64,000 nt of DNA from assembly GCF_003675325.1 (NCBI RefSeq), contig NZ_CP033073.1, positions 7,750,001-7,814,000 of the forward strand. The letters are read 5' to 3'. How positions within the stretch are numbered: the stretch's first letter is position 1; every line of letters starts with the position of its first letter. A program made the position numbers and the translations under genes. This DNA comes from Streptomyces dangxiongensis. GTDB taxonomy: Bacteria; Actinomycetota; Actinomycetes; Streptomycetales; Streptomycetaceae. Of this stretch, positions 1 to 10,400 are shown piece by piece. The notes beneath the pieces were generated by a model, which was not told where the DNA came from, did not search any database, and saw only the letters and a list, made by a program, of their open reading frames with translations.

Positions 1-1661
1 TCTGGCTGCCGCCGCTCGCCGAGTCGCCCAGCCTCGACCAGCTACTGCCCGGCATCGTCCCCGACCCGGTGCGCGGCATGACCGCCGAGTCCCCCGACCT
101 GGGCAGCCTGCGGGTGCCCCTCGGCATGGTCGACCGACCGCACGAGCAGGTCCGCGAGCTCCTCGTCGCCGACCTTTCCGCGGCGGGCGGACACCTGGGC
201 CTGGTCGGCGCCCCGCAGACCGGCAAGTCCGCCCTGCTGCGCACCCTGATGCTGTCGCTGGCGCTCACCCACACCCCCGAAGAGGTCCAGTTCTACTGCC
301 TCGACCTCAGCGGCGGCGGCCTCGTCTCCACCGCCGGCCTCCCGCACGTCGGCTCGGTCGCCACCCGGCTGGAGCGCGACAAGGTGCTGCGCAGTGTCGA
401 GGAGATCGCCCAGCTCCTGGAACGCCGCGAGCAGGTCTTCACCGCCCGCGGCGTCGAGTCGATGGCGGCCTACCGCGAACTGCGGCGCGCCGCCGGCGTG
501 GACGACCCCCACGGGGACGTCTTCCTGGTCGTGGACGGCTGGGGCACGCTGCGCCAGGAGTACGAGGACCTCGACGAGCGCATCACGGCCATCGCCTCGC
601 GCGGCCTTTCCTTCGGCATCCACGTCGTGGTGTCCGCGGTCCGCTGGTCGGAGATCCGCAACAAGCTGCGCGACCTGCTCGGCACCAAGTTCGAGCTGCG
701 GCTCGGAGACACGATCGAGTCCGAGGTCGGCTCCCGCCAGGCCGCGGGTGTCCCGCAGCAGCCCGGCCGCGGACTGACCTCCTCCGGCCACCACTTCCTG
801 TCCGCGCTGCCCCGGCTGGACAGCTCGTCCGCCACCGACGACCTCACCGCGGCCACCAAGATCGCCGCCGCCGAGATGGGCACCTTCTGGACCGGGCGCA
901 CCGCTCCGGGCGTACGGCTGCTGCCCAGCACCCTGCCCGCCGGGCAGCTCCCCCCGCCGGAGGGGGACCTGCGGGTCTGCCTGGGCTGGGACGAACAGCG
1001 TCTGCAGCCGGTCTGGCACGACTTCTCCGCCCACGCGAGCCTGCTCGTCTTCGGCGACGCCGAGACCGGCAAGACGAACGCCCTGCGTCTGATGGCCAGG
1101 GCGATCACCACCCGCTTCTCACCCGCCGAGGCCCGCATCCTGCTCGGCGACCCCGAGCGCGGACTCCTCGCCGACGTGCCCGAGGAATACCGTGCCGGGT
1201 ACACCGTCGACGCCGACGGGCTGCGGCAGCTCGCCCAGAGCGTCGTGGTGACCATGACGAAGCGGCTGCCCGGTGCCGACGTCTCGCCCGAACAGCTCGC
1301 CGAACGTGACTGGTGGCAGGGGCCACGACTGTTCATCCTGATCGACGACTACGACCTGTTCGTCGCCAGCAGCCTGGACAGCCCCACCACCCCGCTCGTT
1401 CCGCTGCTGGCCCAGGGAGCCCACATCGGCATGCACCTGGTCATCGCGCGTTCCACGTCGAGTGCCATGCGCGCCATGATGGAACCGCTGCTGCGCCGGG
1501 TCTGGGAACTCGGCAATCCGGCCCTGGTGCTCTCCTACCCGAAGGAGGAGGGCAAGTTCATCGGCGAGGCCAGGCCGCGCACCCTCCTCCCCGGCCGCGC
1601 CCAGTTGGTCACCCGGCGCGATGTCCGGCTCGTCCAGACCGGTCTGGTGGACGACGCCTGA
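1..1661 (+). CDS. eccC: EccC, FtsK/SpoIIIE-type motor ATPase of the type VII secretion system (5'-partial)
   Basis: The reading frame is already open at base 3 (residues WLPPLAESPSLDQLLPG, a typical EccC linker), so the start lies outside the window. The visible 553 codons cover the last two of the three ATPase domains of EccC, the membrane-anchored hexameric motor that recognises WXG100 substrates and powers export. The first visible ATPase has a Walker A GAPQTGKS (about 208-231) and a Walker-B-like FLVVDGWG without the usual acidic pair. The second has GDAETGKT (about 1053-1076) and FILIDDYDLF (about 1333-1362). The stop is TGA at 1659-1661. eccD follows after 72 nt, and eccB and two accessory genes after that, as expected for a T7SS operon. 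The N-terminal membrane segments and the first ATPase domain cannot be judged here. The family call is secure. Confidence 0.95.
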   Translation, partial: WLPPLAESPSLDQLLPGIVPDPVRGMTAESPDLGSLRVPLGMVDRPHEQVRELLVADLSAAGGHLGLVGAPQTGKSALLRTLMLSLALTHTPEEVQFYCLDLSGGGLVSTAGLPHVGSVATRLERDKVLRSVEEIAQLLERREQVFTARGVESMAAYRELRRAAGVDDPHGDVFLVVDGWGTLRQEYEDLDERITAIASRGLSFGIHVVVSAVRWSEIRNKLRDLLGTKFELRLGDTIESEVGSRQAAGVPQQPGRGLTSSGHHFLSALPRLDSSSATDDLTAATKIAAAEMGTFWTGRTAPGVRLLPSTLPAGQLPPPEGDLRVCLGWDEQRLQPVWHDFSAHASLLVFGDAETGKTNALRLMARAITTRFSPAEARILLGDPERGLLADVPEEYRAGYTVDADGLRQLAQSVVVTMTKRLPGADVSPEQLAERDWWQGPRLFILIDDYDLFVASSLDSPTTPLVPLLAQGAHIGMHLVIARSTSSAMRAMMEPLLRRVWELGNPALVLSYPKEEGKFIGEARPRTLLPGRAQLVTRRDVRLVQTGLVDDA

Positions 1662-1733
1662 CCGCTCCCTCCGGCGGACACGGACCCCGCCGCACCGCCA
1701 CCACGCAGGCCGCCCCACAGGAGCCCCCACCCC

Positions 1734-3125
1734 ATGTCCCTCTCCAGCATCATGCCGGACCTCGACGGTACGGCCGTCTGCCGGATCACCGTCGTCGGAC
1801 CCGAGCGCCGTGCCGACCTGGGCGTGCCCACCGCCCTCACCCTGGGCACGCTGCTGCCCGTACTCGCCGCACGGCTGGCACCCGACGGCGCGCCCGCCGG
1901 CGGGTACGTCCTGCAGCGTCTGGGCGAGGAGCCGCTGGACCCCGACGACACCCCCGAATCCGCAGGCCTGCGCGACGGCGACCTCCTCCACCTGCGCCCG
2001 GTGGAGGAAGTCCTGCCACCGCTCGTCTTCGACGACATCGCCGACGGCGTCGCCACGGTCGTCGGCTCCCGCTCCGACCGCTGGCGGCCCGAGCTGACCC
2101 GCCGTCTCTTCCTCGCGCTCGCCTGTCTCGCGCTGGCGGCGCTCGCCCTGTTCACCCTGGCCGTCGAGCCCGACGGAGCCGCGGCGGCCCAGTCGGGCGT
2201 CGTGGCCGTGGCCCTGCTCACCGGATGCCTCCTGGCGGTCAGGGCCGACGCCGACGCGGCCACGGTGCTGGTGACCGGGGTGGCGGGCTGGGCGTTCGCC
2301 GCGGCGGCCGGCCTGATCCCCTGGCGCGGTGCGACCGCGCTCCTGGCACCCACGGGACACGAACTCCTCGTCGGCGCCACGTGCGCGGCCGTGGCCGCCA
2401 CCGTGCTGCTGCTCTCCGGCAAGGTGCCCGTTCAGGTCTTCGGCGCCCTGCTGACGGTGGCGGTCACCGCCGAGGCCGGCTCCCTGCTCTCCCTCGACCT
2501 GGGCTGGTCCGCGACCACGGCCTGTTCGGTGGTCGCCGTCACCATGTTCGTGCTCAGCACCGTCGCGCCCCGGCTCTTCCTTCGCCTGGCCGGCCTGCGG
2601 GTGCCCCAGCTTCCGCGTAACGCGGACGAACTGCAGGAGGACATCGAGCCCGCCACGGAACCGGCCGTCGCGCGCCGGGTCGCCGCCGCCGACGCCCACC
2701 TCACGCTGTTCACCGTCGGTGCCTCCGTGGTCTACGCCCTGGACCTCGTGCTCCTGACCCGCCGCTCCGGATGGTCCGACTGGCTGCTCGCCCTGACGCT
2801 CGCCGCCGCCGTGACCCTGCGCTCCCGCAGCGTCACCGAGATCTGGCAGCGCGTCTCGCTGGCCCTCGCCGGGACGCTCGGGCTGATCCTGGCCGTCGCC
2901 TGGCTGCTGGTGCCCGGCGGTCCCCAGGCCCGGGCAGCGCTGGCTGTGCTCCTGCTCGCGGCGGTGGCGGCGCTGCTGGCCGCCCGGCGCCTGCGCACCC
3001 TGCGCCTCCTGCCGATCTGGGGTCACGTCGCCGACATCCTGGAGACGGTCACCGCCATCGCTCTGATCCCGCTGCTCCTCCAAGTGCTGCACGTCTACTG
3101 GTACTTCCGCACCCTGGCCGGTTGA
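1734..3125 (+). CDS. eccD: EccD, type VII secretion integral membrane channel subunit
   Basis: 463 residues. Residues 1-~110 form a cytosolic ubiquitin-like (YukD-type) domain that begins with a strand CRITVVGPERRADLGVP and ends LRDGDLLHLRPVEE. From about residue 122 to the end I count 11 hydrophobic segments, matching the 11 transmembrane helices of EccD. Two EccD copies form each barrel of the T7SS inner-membrane pore. ATG at 1734 follows an AGGAG about a dozen bases upstream. An acidic loop (ELQEDIEP) connects transmembrane helices 6 and 7. Only 9 nt separate its stop from eccB, which suggests co-translation. Length and topology are normal for the family. Confidence 0.95.
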   Translation: MSLSSIMPDLDGTAVCRITVVGPERRADLGVPTALTLGTLLPVLAARLAPDGAPAGGYVLQRLGEEPLDPDDTPESAGLRDGDLLHLRPVEEVLPPLVFDDIADGVATVVGSRSDRWRPELTRRLFLALACLALAALALFTLAVEPDGAAAAQSGVVAVALLTGCLLAVRADADAATVLVTGVAGWAFAAAAGLIPWRGATALLAPTGHELLVGATCAAVAATVLLLSGKVPVQVFGALLTVAVTAEAGSLLSLDLGWSATTACSVVAVTMFVLSTVAPRLFLRLAGLRVPQLPRNADELQEDIEPATEPAVARRVAAADAHLTLFTVGASVVYALDLVLLTRRSGWSDWLLALTLAAAVTLRSRSVTEIWQRVSLALAGTLGLILAVAWLLVPGGPQARAALAVLLLAAVAALLAARRLRTLRLLPIWGHVADILETVTAIALIPLLLQVLHVYWYFRTLAG

Positions 3126-3134
3126 GAGGACCTC

Positions 3135-4538
3135 GTGCAAAGCCGTCGTGACCATGTCCACGCCTACCAGTTCGCCACCGGAAGACTCGCGGCAGCGCTG
3201 GTGACGGGAGAACCCGCCACGGGAGAGCCGCCGGCCCGCCGGAGCGTCCTGGGTGTGGTGCTCGGGCTGCTCCTCGCCGTCCTCGCCTGTGCCGGGTTCG
3301 CCGTCTACGGGCTGATCAAACCGGGCGGCAACACGGCCTGGGCCCGGCCGAACGCCATCGTCGTGGAGAAGGAGACCGGAACCCGCTTCCTCTATGTCGA
3401 CGGCGTCCTGCACCCGGTGGCCAATTACGCCTCCGCGCTGCTGGGCGCCGCCGGCGGGGGCGGCGGCACCGCCGTGCACACGGTCTCCAGCAACTCGCTG
3501 TCCGGTGTGCGGCGCGGAACGGAGATCGGCATTCCCGCCGCCCCGGACTCCGTACCCCAATCCGCGGCGCTGCTGACCGGCGACTGGACCCGGTGTCTGA
3601 CGCCGGGCCGGAACAAGGGGGAGACTCTGGACTTCGCGCCGGCCGGTGCCCCGTCCGCGCCCCGCGCCCCGGTGACCGGCCGGCGCGCCCTGCTGCGCGC
3701 CGCCGACGGCACCGAGTACCTGCTGTGGAACGGCGTCCGGTACCGGCTCGGCGACCGTTCCACCATCGCGCTGCAACTGGACGGACAGGACCCCCTGCCC
3801 GCCCCCGGTAGCTGGCTGGCGGCGCTGCCCGCCGGCCCCACCGTGGACGCCGCCGACGTGCCCGGCCGCGGCAAAGAGGGCCCCCGTGTCGGTGACCGGC
3901 CGGCCCGTGTCGGCGACGTGTTCACGTCCGGTGCGGACGGCAAGGGCGTCGCCCAGTTCTACGTACTGCGCTCCGACGGCCTGGCCCCGCTGACCCGTAC
4001 CGAGTACGAGCTGCTCGCGACCAGCAAGGGCGCGGCCGAACCCCGCGAGGTGACTCCCCGGGACGTCGCCGCCGTCGGCGGTTCGGCCGACCGTTCCCTG
4101 CTGCACCGGCTGCCCGACTTCCTGGCGGGCCCCGTCCTGCGCCCGGGCGCCTCGGCCGTGTGCCTGCGCCAGCACGTCACCGGCGCCACCCGGGTGCACA
4201 CCGCGGTGACCCTCGAGAAGCGTCCCGCCGCCACGGCGCCGCCCGTCGACGTCCCCGTCGGACAGGGACTCCTGGTCCAGGCCCTCCCGCTGCCGCCGCG
4301 CGGCGTCACCCCGCAGGTGTACCTGGTCACGGAACTGGGCGTGAAGTACCCGCTGGCGGACCAGGACACGCTGTCCGCCCTCGGCTTCGGCGGCGGGCAG
4401 GCGCGTGCCGTGCCCCGGGACGTCCTCGACCTCCTGCCCACCGGCCCGGCGCTGTCCCGCACCGGCGCCCTGGCGGCCGCACCCGTATACGCGCCCGCCA
4501 CTCCCGCGCCGTCCGCGACCGCCTCGAAGGGCCGCTGA
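3135..4538 (+). CDS. eccB: EccB, type VII secretion membrane subunit with large extracytoplasmic domain
   Basis: 467 residues with a GTG start at 3135, preceded by GAGAGGA at 3124-3130. A short cytosolic N terminus (RRDHVHAYQFATGRL, typical of EccB) leads to a single transmembrane helix at about residues 36-60 and then to a large extracytoplasmic domain made of repeated blocks. Two cysteines, in DWTRCLTPG and SAVCLRQHV, match the pair that forms the conserved EccB disulfide. The block TELGVKYPLADQDTLSALG near the C terminus is characteristic, and the last 30 residues are a Pro/Ala/Thr tail. In known systems EccB is an essential part of the membrane complex. The stop TGA (4536-4538) overlaps the ATG of the next gene, so the two are probably translationally coupled. 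Confidence 0.95.
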   Translation: MQSRRDHVHAYQFATGRLAAALVTGEPATGEPPARRSVLGVVLGLLLAVLACAGFAVYGLIKPGGNTAWARPNAIVVEKETGTRFLYVDGVLHPVANYASALLGAAGGGGGTAVHTVSSNSLSGVRRGTEIGIPAAPDSVPQSAALLTGDWTRCLTPGRNKGETLDFAPAGAPSAPRAPVTGRRALLRAADGTEYLLWNGVRYRLGDRSTIALQLDGQDPLPAPGSWLAALPAGPTVDAADVPGRGKEGPRVGDRPARVGDVFTSGADGKGVAQFYVLRSDGLAPLTRTEYELLATSKGAAEPREVTPRDVAAVGGSADRSLLHRLPDFLAGPVLRPGASAVCLRQHVTGATRVHTAVTLEKRPAATAPPVDVPVGQGLLVQALPLPPRGVTPQVYLVTELGVKYPLADQDTLSALGFGGGQARAVPRDVLDLLPTGPALSRTGALAAAPVYAPATPAPSATASKGR

Positions 4539-7420
4539 TGGCACTCGGAGTCAGGCTGCGCCGGGACGCGGAGGCACCCGACCTGGACACCCGCCGGGTC
4601 GGCCACGCGCTGCTGATCCACCCCAGGGGCGAACTGAGCGCGCAGGCCGTCGCCTTCGCCGAGGGGCTGCCCGACGACCCCGAGCACCGGGTCGTCGTCC
4701 TCGACCTGCCCACCGACCCCGGCGACGCCGCCTGGACGGTCGTCGCCCGGCTGCTGGGCCGCGGCCACCCCGGCGGCTACCGCCTGGTCCCGGGCCGCAC
4801 GCTGCCCGGCGGGACCGTGCCGGTCGGGCAATGGCTCGCCGACCGGCTCGACCGCGCGGTCGTCGTGGCCGACGGCGCGGTGGTCCCGGCGGCCGGCGGT
4901 GTGCTCTACATCCCCGCCGACCGCGGACCGGGATGGGTACGCCTGCTGCCGCGCCGGCCGCCCACCCCCGTCTCACGCCGTTTCCCGAAACCCGCCTGGG
5001 AGTTCACCCTCTCCGACCGGGCCTGGCGGACCAGCGACCAGGCAGTGGTCGATCCGCTGCCCAGCGGGGTGTGGCTGCACGGCGACGGTCACGACGGCGC
5101 GCTCTCCCCCCACCGGGGCCTGCTGGTGTCCCGGCTGGCGTACCGGCCCGACCTGCTGACCGTGGTCCTCGGCTGCCCGGGCGGGGACGCCCTGTCGCTG
5201 GACGACGTCTCCCGGTTCTGGCACTCGCTGCTGCCCGGCGTCCGTGATCTGGTGCGGTTCGTGGCCTACGGGCCCCTGGCGGTGCCGGACGGACCCGGCC
5301 CCGGCCAGGCCCTGGCCGACCGGCTCGACGTCCCCGTGACCTTCGACAACGGCCTGCCGGTGAGCCACACCCCGGGGGACATCCCCGAGGTCCACGCCCT
5401 GGACGCCGACGGCTCGCCCGGCTGGGCGGCCTTCGCCCGGCAACTGCGTTTCACCCCGGCCCGGTTGACCGGCGGGCGGCCCACCGAGCCCGCGGTGGTC
5501 GGCCACCGGCCCGCGTTCGGCGACCTGCCGGAGATAGCCCCGGGCCGCTACCGGTACGACGAGGCCGTGCTGGAGGTGGTGCCCAGCGGCCTGTGGCTGC
5601 GTCCGTCCGAGGAACCGGAGGAGGCCGCCGTCATCCGCTCGGCCGCGCCGTCCGCCCGGCACGTCAACGTCGTCTTCGGCAGCGCCGCGCACGGCGGCGG
5701 CCGGATGCGCGAACTCGCCGAGCGTCTGCTGCAACGGTTCGACCCCGCCCTGCGCGCCCTGGCCAGACTGGTACCCGCCGTGGAGCTGGTCCGCCAGGCG
5801 GCGCCGCACGAACCGACCGCGCGCCGCGCCGTGGAGGCCGGCCCCGGCGCGGGCACGGAGGGGGCCGCCGACGGGTACGGAGCACTCACGCCCGCTGCCG
5901 CGGCCGGCACGGCGCCTCCTGCGGCGACGGCTACGGGTCCCGAGGCCCCCGGCCCGCGGGTCCGGCTCGCGACCGCCGCACCGGACTTCGGGACGGCCAC
6001 GGCCGGGACGACGTCAGCGCAGGCGGCACCGGCCGGTGTCGCGCCGAACGGCACGACGGCGGCCGCCGCCGGCCCGGCCGCGACGGGGGAGTGGGCACCC
6101 GCTCCGCCCGCCGGTGCGGCCGGGCCCGCGCCGGGCGCACCCGCCCACGCGGCGGACACCACCGCGCCTCGCCTCCCGGACCCCTCCGCCCCCGAACGCC
6201 TCGCCCCCACGACCGCCGCTCCCACGGGGCCCGACCTTCCCCTGCCGCCCCGGCCGGAGGAGCCCGCCGGTCAGGCCCCGGGCGGCGTGTCGCCGCCCGG
6301 ACAGCCCGCCCGTTCCCTGCCCTCCCGGCCGCCGCTCCCGTCGCTCAGGCTGGTCTCGGCACCCGGACTCCCCTCCGCCCCCGCGGACGACGGGGCACCC
6401 GACGCCCCCGTCCCCGGTCGGCCGGACGAGGGCGCGGCGGCGCACCCGCCGATGGCGTCCGCGCCGCCCGCCGACGGCCCCGCCCGCGCCGAAGCCGTCC
6501 CCCCGGCCCCGCCCGCCGGGACCGGTGAGGCCCCCGCGCGGGCGCCGGACACGGCGTCCGCCGCACCCGGCGCCCGCGTCCAGGCCGTACCCAGCCCGGC
6601 CGCCTGCGCGGTACCGCCCCGCAAGGACATCGCCCGGGAACGCGAGTGGATGCGCAACGCCTTCCGGCAGCAGTACAACGACGGTGCCGGAGCCGTCGCC
6701 CGGCTCCTCTCCGAGTCGCCGGGCCTGCGCGGAACCGTCCAGACCTCCACCGAGGACGTCCTCACCGACCTGGTGGCGGCCCGCCTCTACCTGCGGGGCG
6801 ACAGCGCCCTGCTCGACCGTCAGGTCCGCGGGGCCACCGTGGGGCCGCACGTCCCGCTCGCCCGCTGCGTCGCCGCGGGACTGCGCAGGCTGCCCTCCTA
6901 CCGGGGCGCCACCGTCCTGCGCGCCGCCCTCGGCGGCGCCGAGTGGGACTGGTACCGGCGCCGCACCCTCGTCACCGAATGGGCGTTCTGCTGGGCGCTG
7001 ACCGCCGCCGCGCCCGAGCTGCCCGGCGACGCCGACGTCCTGATCTGGTCGATGACCGCACGCCGTACCGCCCTGCTCGACCCGGACCAGCCGGCCCGCG
7101 TGCTCTTCCTGCCCGGCACGACCTTCAAGGTGCTGGCGGTCCGCGACGGCGACCGGCGGTCCGTGCTGCTGCGCGAACTGTCCGCGTCGGAGATCTCCGC
7201 AGACGGCCGGGTCGACACCGCACGCACGGCACTGGACGACATGGCCCTGTCCGGGCTCCAGCAGGCGGACCGGACCTGGCAGGCCGCCGAACCCGGGGCG
7301 GCCCCGAACCTGTCGCCCGAGCAGGCCGCCCGGTTCACCGCCCCGCCGGGACTCATCCTCCCCGCACCACCGAACCCCACCGAGACCCCCGCCCCACCCG
7401 GAAAGAGGACAACACCATGA
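4538..7420 (+). CDS. T7SS-linked accessory protein of unknown function with an ART-like C-terminal fold
   Basis: 960 residues. I chose ATG 4538, which overlaps the eccB stop, over upstream in-frame starts because the coding signal before it belongs to eccB. Residues 1-~430 form a folded region with two PSG(V/L)WL blocks and a segment VLGCPGGDALSLDDV...ALADRLDVPV. That segment vaguely resembles the Cys-containing repeats of the giant protein downstream. Residues ~440-700 are Ala/Pro/Thr/Gly-rich and look disordered. Residues ~705-880 look like an ADP-ribosyltransferase-type fold: a helical lead-in, SYRGA near residue 787, VTEWAFCWALT, and VLFLPGTTFKVL near residue 858. The residue before VLFLPGT, which in active enzymes belongs to the catalytic glutamate motif, is Arg, so activity is doubtful. 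The gene is embedded in the T7SS operon and overlaps the next gene by ATGA. No function can be assigned from sequence alone. Confidence 0.75.
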   Translation: MALGVRLRRDAEAPDLDTRRVGHALLIHPRGELSAQAVAFAEGLPDDPEHRVVVLDLPTDPGDAAWTVVARLLGRGHPGGYRLVPGRTLPGGTVPVGQWLADRLDRAVVVADGAVVPAAGGVLYIPADRGPGWVRLLPRRPPTPVSRRFPKPAWEFTLSDRAWRTSDQAVVDPLPSGVWLHGDGHDGALSPHRGLLVSRLAYRPDLLTVVLGCPGGDALSLDDVSRFWHSLLPGVRDLVRFVAYGPLAVPDGPGPGQALADRLDVPVTFDNGLPVSHTPGDIPEVHALDADGSPGWAAFARQLRFTPARLTGGRPTEPAVVGHRPAFGDLPEIAPGRYRYDEAVLEVVPSGLWLRPSEEPEEAAVIRSAAPSARHVNVVFGSAAHGGGRMRELAERLLQRFDPALRALARLVPAVELVRQAAPHEPTARRAVEAGPGAGTEGAADGYGALTPAAAAGTAPPAATATGPEAPGPRVRLATAAPDFGTATAGTTSAQAAPAGVAPNGTTAAAAGPAATGEWAPAPPAGAAGPAPGAPAHAADTTAPRLPDPSAPERLAPTTAAPTGPDLPLPPRPEEPAGQAPGGVSPPGQPARSLPSRPPLPSLRLVSAPGLPSAPADDGAPDAPVPGRPDEGAAAHPPMASAPPADGPARAEAVPPAPPAGTGEAPARAPDTASAAPGARVQAVPSPAACAVPPRKDIAREREWMRNAFRQQYNDGAGAVARLLSESPGLRGTVQTSTEDVLTDLVAARLYLRGDSALLDRQVRGATVGPHVPLARCVAAGLRRLPSYRGATVLRAALGGAEWDWYRRRTLVTEWAFCWALTAAAPELPGDADVLIWSMTARRTALLDPDQPARVLFLPGTTFKVLAVRDGDRRSVLLRELSASEISADGRVDTARTALDDMALSGLQQADRTWQAAEPGAAPNLSPEQAARFTAPPGLILPAPPNPTETPAPPGKRTTP

Positions 7421-10400
7421 GCCGGCAGATGCTGCTGGTCTCCCAGGACGGCTCCGCGCCCTACCGCACCATCGGTCAGGCCCTGGCGGACGCCTCCGAC
7501 GGCGCCCTCATCACGATCTCCGCGGGCACCTACCGCGAGGCCCTCGTCATCGACCGGGTCGTCACCCTGGCGGCCGGCTCCGAGCCGGGCGGGGTCCGCG
7601 TCGACGGCGGCACCGCCAGCGCGGTGGTGATCGCCGCCGAGGCGGCCCAGCTCAACGGGCTCACCCTGGAGGGCGGCGGCGAACAGACACCGGTGGTCGA
7701 AGTGCGCCACGGCGAGGCGTCCCTCCAGCAGTGCACGGTCTCCGGAGACGCCTGGGCCGGGATCCTCGCCTGGCAGCGGGGAACCCTCATCGCCCGCGGG
7801 TGCCGGGTGACGGGAGCCGGCGGGGCGGGCATCGTGGTGACGTCTCCCGGTGCCAACGTGGTGGAACAGACCACGGTGGCCCAGACCTTGTCCTCCGCGA
7901 TCGTGGTCGCCGAACGCGGACGGCTGACCGTGCGTGACTGCCGCCTGGCGGAGTCCGGCGGCAACGGCGTCTGCGTCAACGGAAACGCCCGTGCCGTCGT
8001 GGAGACCACCGAGATCACCGCCAGCGCCCAGCCCGCCCTGGTCGCCGAGCAGAACGGCAGCGCCGAGCTACGCGGGGTCACCGTGACCGCCAGCGCGGGA
8101 CTCGACGCCTACCTCACCAGCCGTGGCGAGGTCGTCCTCACCGACTGCGTGTTCACCGGCTCCGGCGCCGAGTCCGTCCTCGTCGGCGGGAGCTCCGCCC
8201 CGGCACTGTGCGGCTGCTCGATGACGGGAGCCGCCCGCACCGGCGTGCGGATCACCGAGTCGGCGAAGCCGTACCTGGAGGACTGCCAGGTGGCCGGTTC
8301 ACCCGTCGGCATCCGGGTGGACGGCGGCAGCCGCGCCGTGCTGCGGTCGGTCCGGGTGAGCGACGCGAGCGGTGACGGGCTGCTGGTCGCCGACGGCGCC
8401 GCCGTCGAGGGCGAGCGGCTGTCGGTCTCCGGCGGGACCGGCGTACGCCTGGCCGGCGGAGCCGAGCTGGCGCTGCGCGACACGGAGGTGGCGGCCGGGT
8501 CCGGGCCGGCCGTCGACGTCCGCGAGGGCGCGACCGCCCGGCTCACCGGCGTGCGCCTCGGCGCCGCGGGCGCGCCGGGCCTGGCCGTCGCCGGGGCCAC
8601 CGCCGTCGCCGAGGCGTGTGTCCTGCGGGACTGCGGAGTGCTCGTCGGAGCCGACGCGCGGGTGGAGCTGAAGGACACCGAGCTGGTCTCGTCGGACGCG
8701 GACGGCGTCCGGGTCGCGGGCGGCGGCGACCTCACGGCCGTCGGCTGCCGCGTCCACGGCGCCCACGGGCACGGGGTGCACATCCAGGCCGGCGGTCGCG
8801 CCGATCTCACCCACTGCGTGGTCTTCGACAACACCGGGGACGGCATCCGCACCAACACCGAGGAGCCGGTGCGCATCCAGGACTGCGAGATACGGGACAA
8901 CGGCGGCCAGGCGCTCCACCGGCTGCGCTCCAGCTCCCGGTTCGACGCCGCGAACGTGACCGGGGCGGAGGGCGGCGGGGCCGCGGTACCGGAGGGCGGA
9001 CACCGGTGGTCGGACACCGGGAACACCCCCTCCGGCCAGGACGGGCGGTCCACCGCGCGCCACACCGGCACCGGCCCGCTGACCGAGATGGACGCGCTCG
9101 TCGGCCTGGAGAGCGTGAAACAGGAGGTCACCGCCCTCATCAACCTCAACAAGATGGCCCGGCGCCGCGAGGAGATGGGCCTGCCCATGCCGCCGATGAG
9201 CCGGCACCTGGTGTTCGCCGGCCCGCCCGGCACCGGCAAGACCACGGTGGCCCGCCTCTACGGCGCCGTCCTCGCCGAACTCGGCATCCTGACCCAGGGA
9301 CACATGGTGGAGGTGTCCCGCGCCGACCTGGTCGCCCAGATCATCGGCGGTACGGCCATCAAGACCACTGAGGTCTTCAACAGGGCCCTGGGCGGTGTGC
9401 TCTTCATCGACGAGGCGTACACCCTGACCAACCAGTCCAAGGGCACCGGCCCGGACTTCGGTCAGGAGGCCGTCGAGACCCTCATGAAGCTGATGGAGGA
9501 CCACCGCGACGAGGTGGTGGTCATCGCCGCCGGCTACTCGGAGCACATGGACCAGTTCCTGGCCTCCAACCCCGGCATGGCCTCGCGCTTCTCCCGCACG
9601 GTGGAGTTCCCCAACTACACGGTCGAGGAACTGGTCACCATCGTGCGGGGCCTGTGCGCCAAGCACTACTACGAACTCACCGACGGCGCCCGGGACGCGG
9701 TGAGCCGCTACTTCGAACACGTCCCGAAGGGGCCCACGTTCGGCAACGGCCGGGTGGCCCGCCAGGTCTTCGAGTCGATGATCAACAGACAGGCGTCGCG
9801 GCTCGCCGTCTCCGCGCCGGGCAGCGACTCCGAGCTGAGCCGCCTGACCGAGGCCGACGTCGAGACGGTGCCCGAGGCCCCCGCGCGCCCGGACGAGAAC
9901 GCCGCGGCGAGGGGTGCACCGTCGGGCCAGGCACCGCCCGACGCCCCGGCCGGCCGGGGCGTCGCCCGTATCGCCGGGCTCGTCGGCCTCGGTGACGTAC
10001 GCCGTGCGCTGCAGGACCGTCTCGCCGCGCTCGTGGCGCTGCGCCACGCCGGCGAGCCACCGGCCGGCCGGGCCAACCTGGTGTTCGCCGGCCCTGAGGG
10101 CAGCGGCCGTGACGCGGTGGCGGTCCTGTACGCCCGCGCGCTCGCCGAACTCGGCCTGCTGCCCACCGGTACGGTGCACCGGGTGCTGATGTCCGCATGG
10201 CCGGCCCGCTGGCCCGGCCAGGCGGAGGCCAATGTGCTGACCGCGTTCGGCGAGGCGGCGGGCGGCGTACTGGTGCTGGAACTCGACGAGTTCTTCGGAA
10301 CCCGCGCGCTCCCCGAGCGCACCGCGCTGGTCGCCGCGGTGCGGGAGGCGGCCGCTGTCCAGGACGACGTGGTGCTGGTCCTCTGCGGCGAGCCCCGGCC

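Noticed and set aside
4160..4537. Upstream extension of the 4538 gene (in-frame start at 4160)
   Set aside because: This stretch codes for the EccB C terminus in another frame, and the extension is an Arg/Pro-rich shadow. ATG 4538 overlaps the eccB stop.
6646..7416. Upstream extension of the beta-helix/AAA+ gene
   Set aside because: It overlaps the ART-like part of the preceding gene. The beta-helix starts right at ATG 7417, which makes an ATGA overlap.
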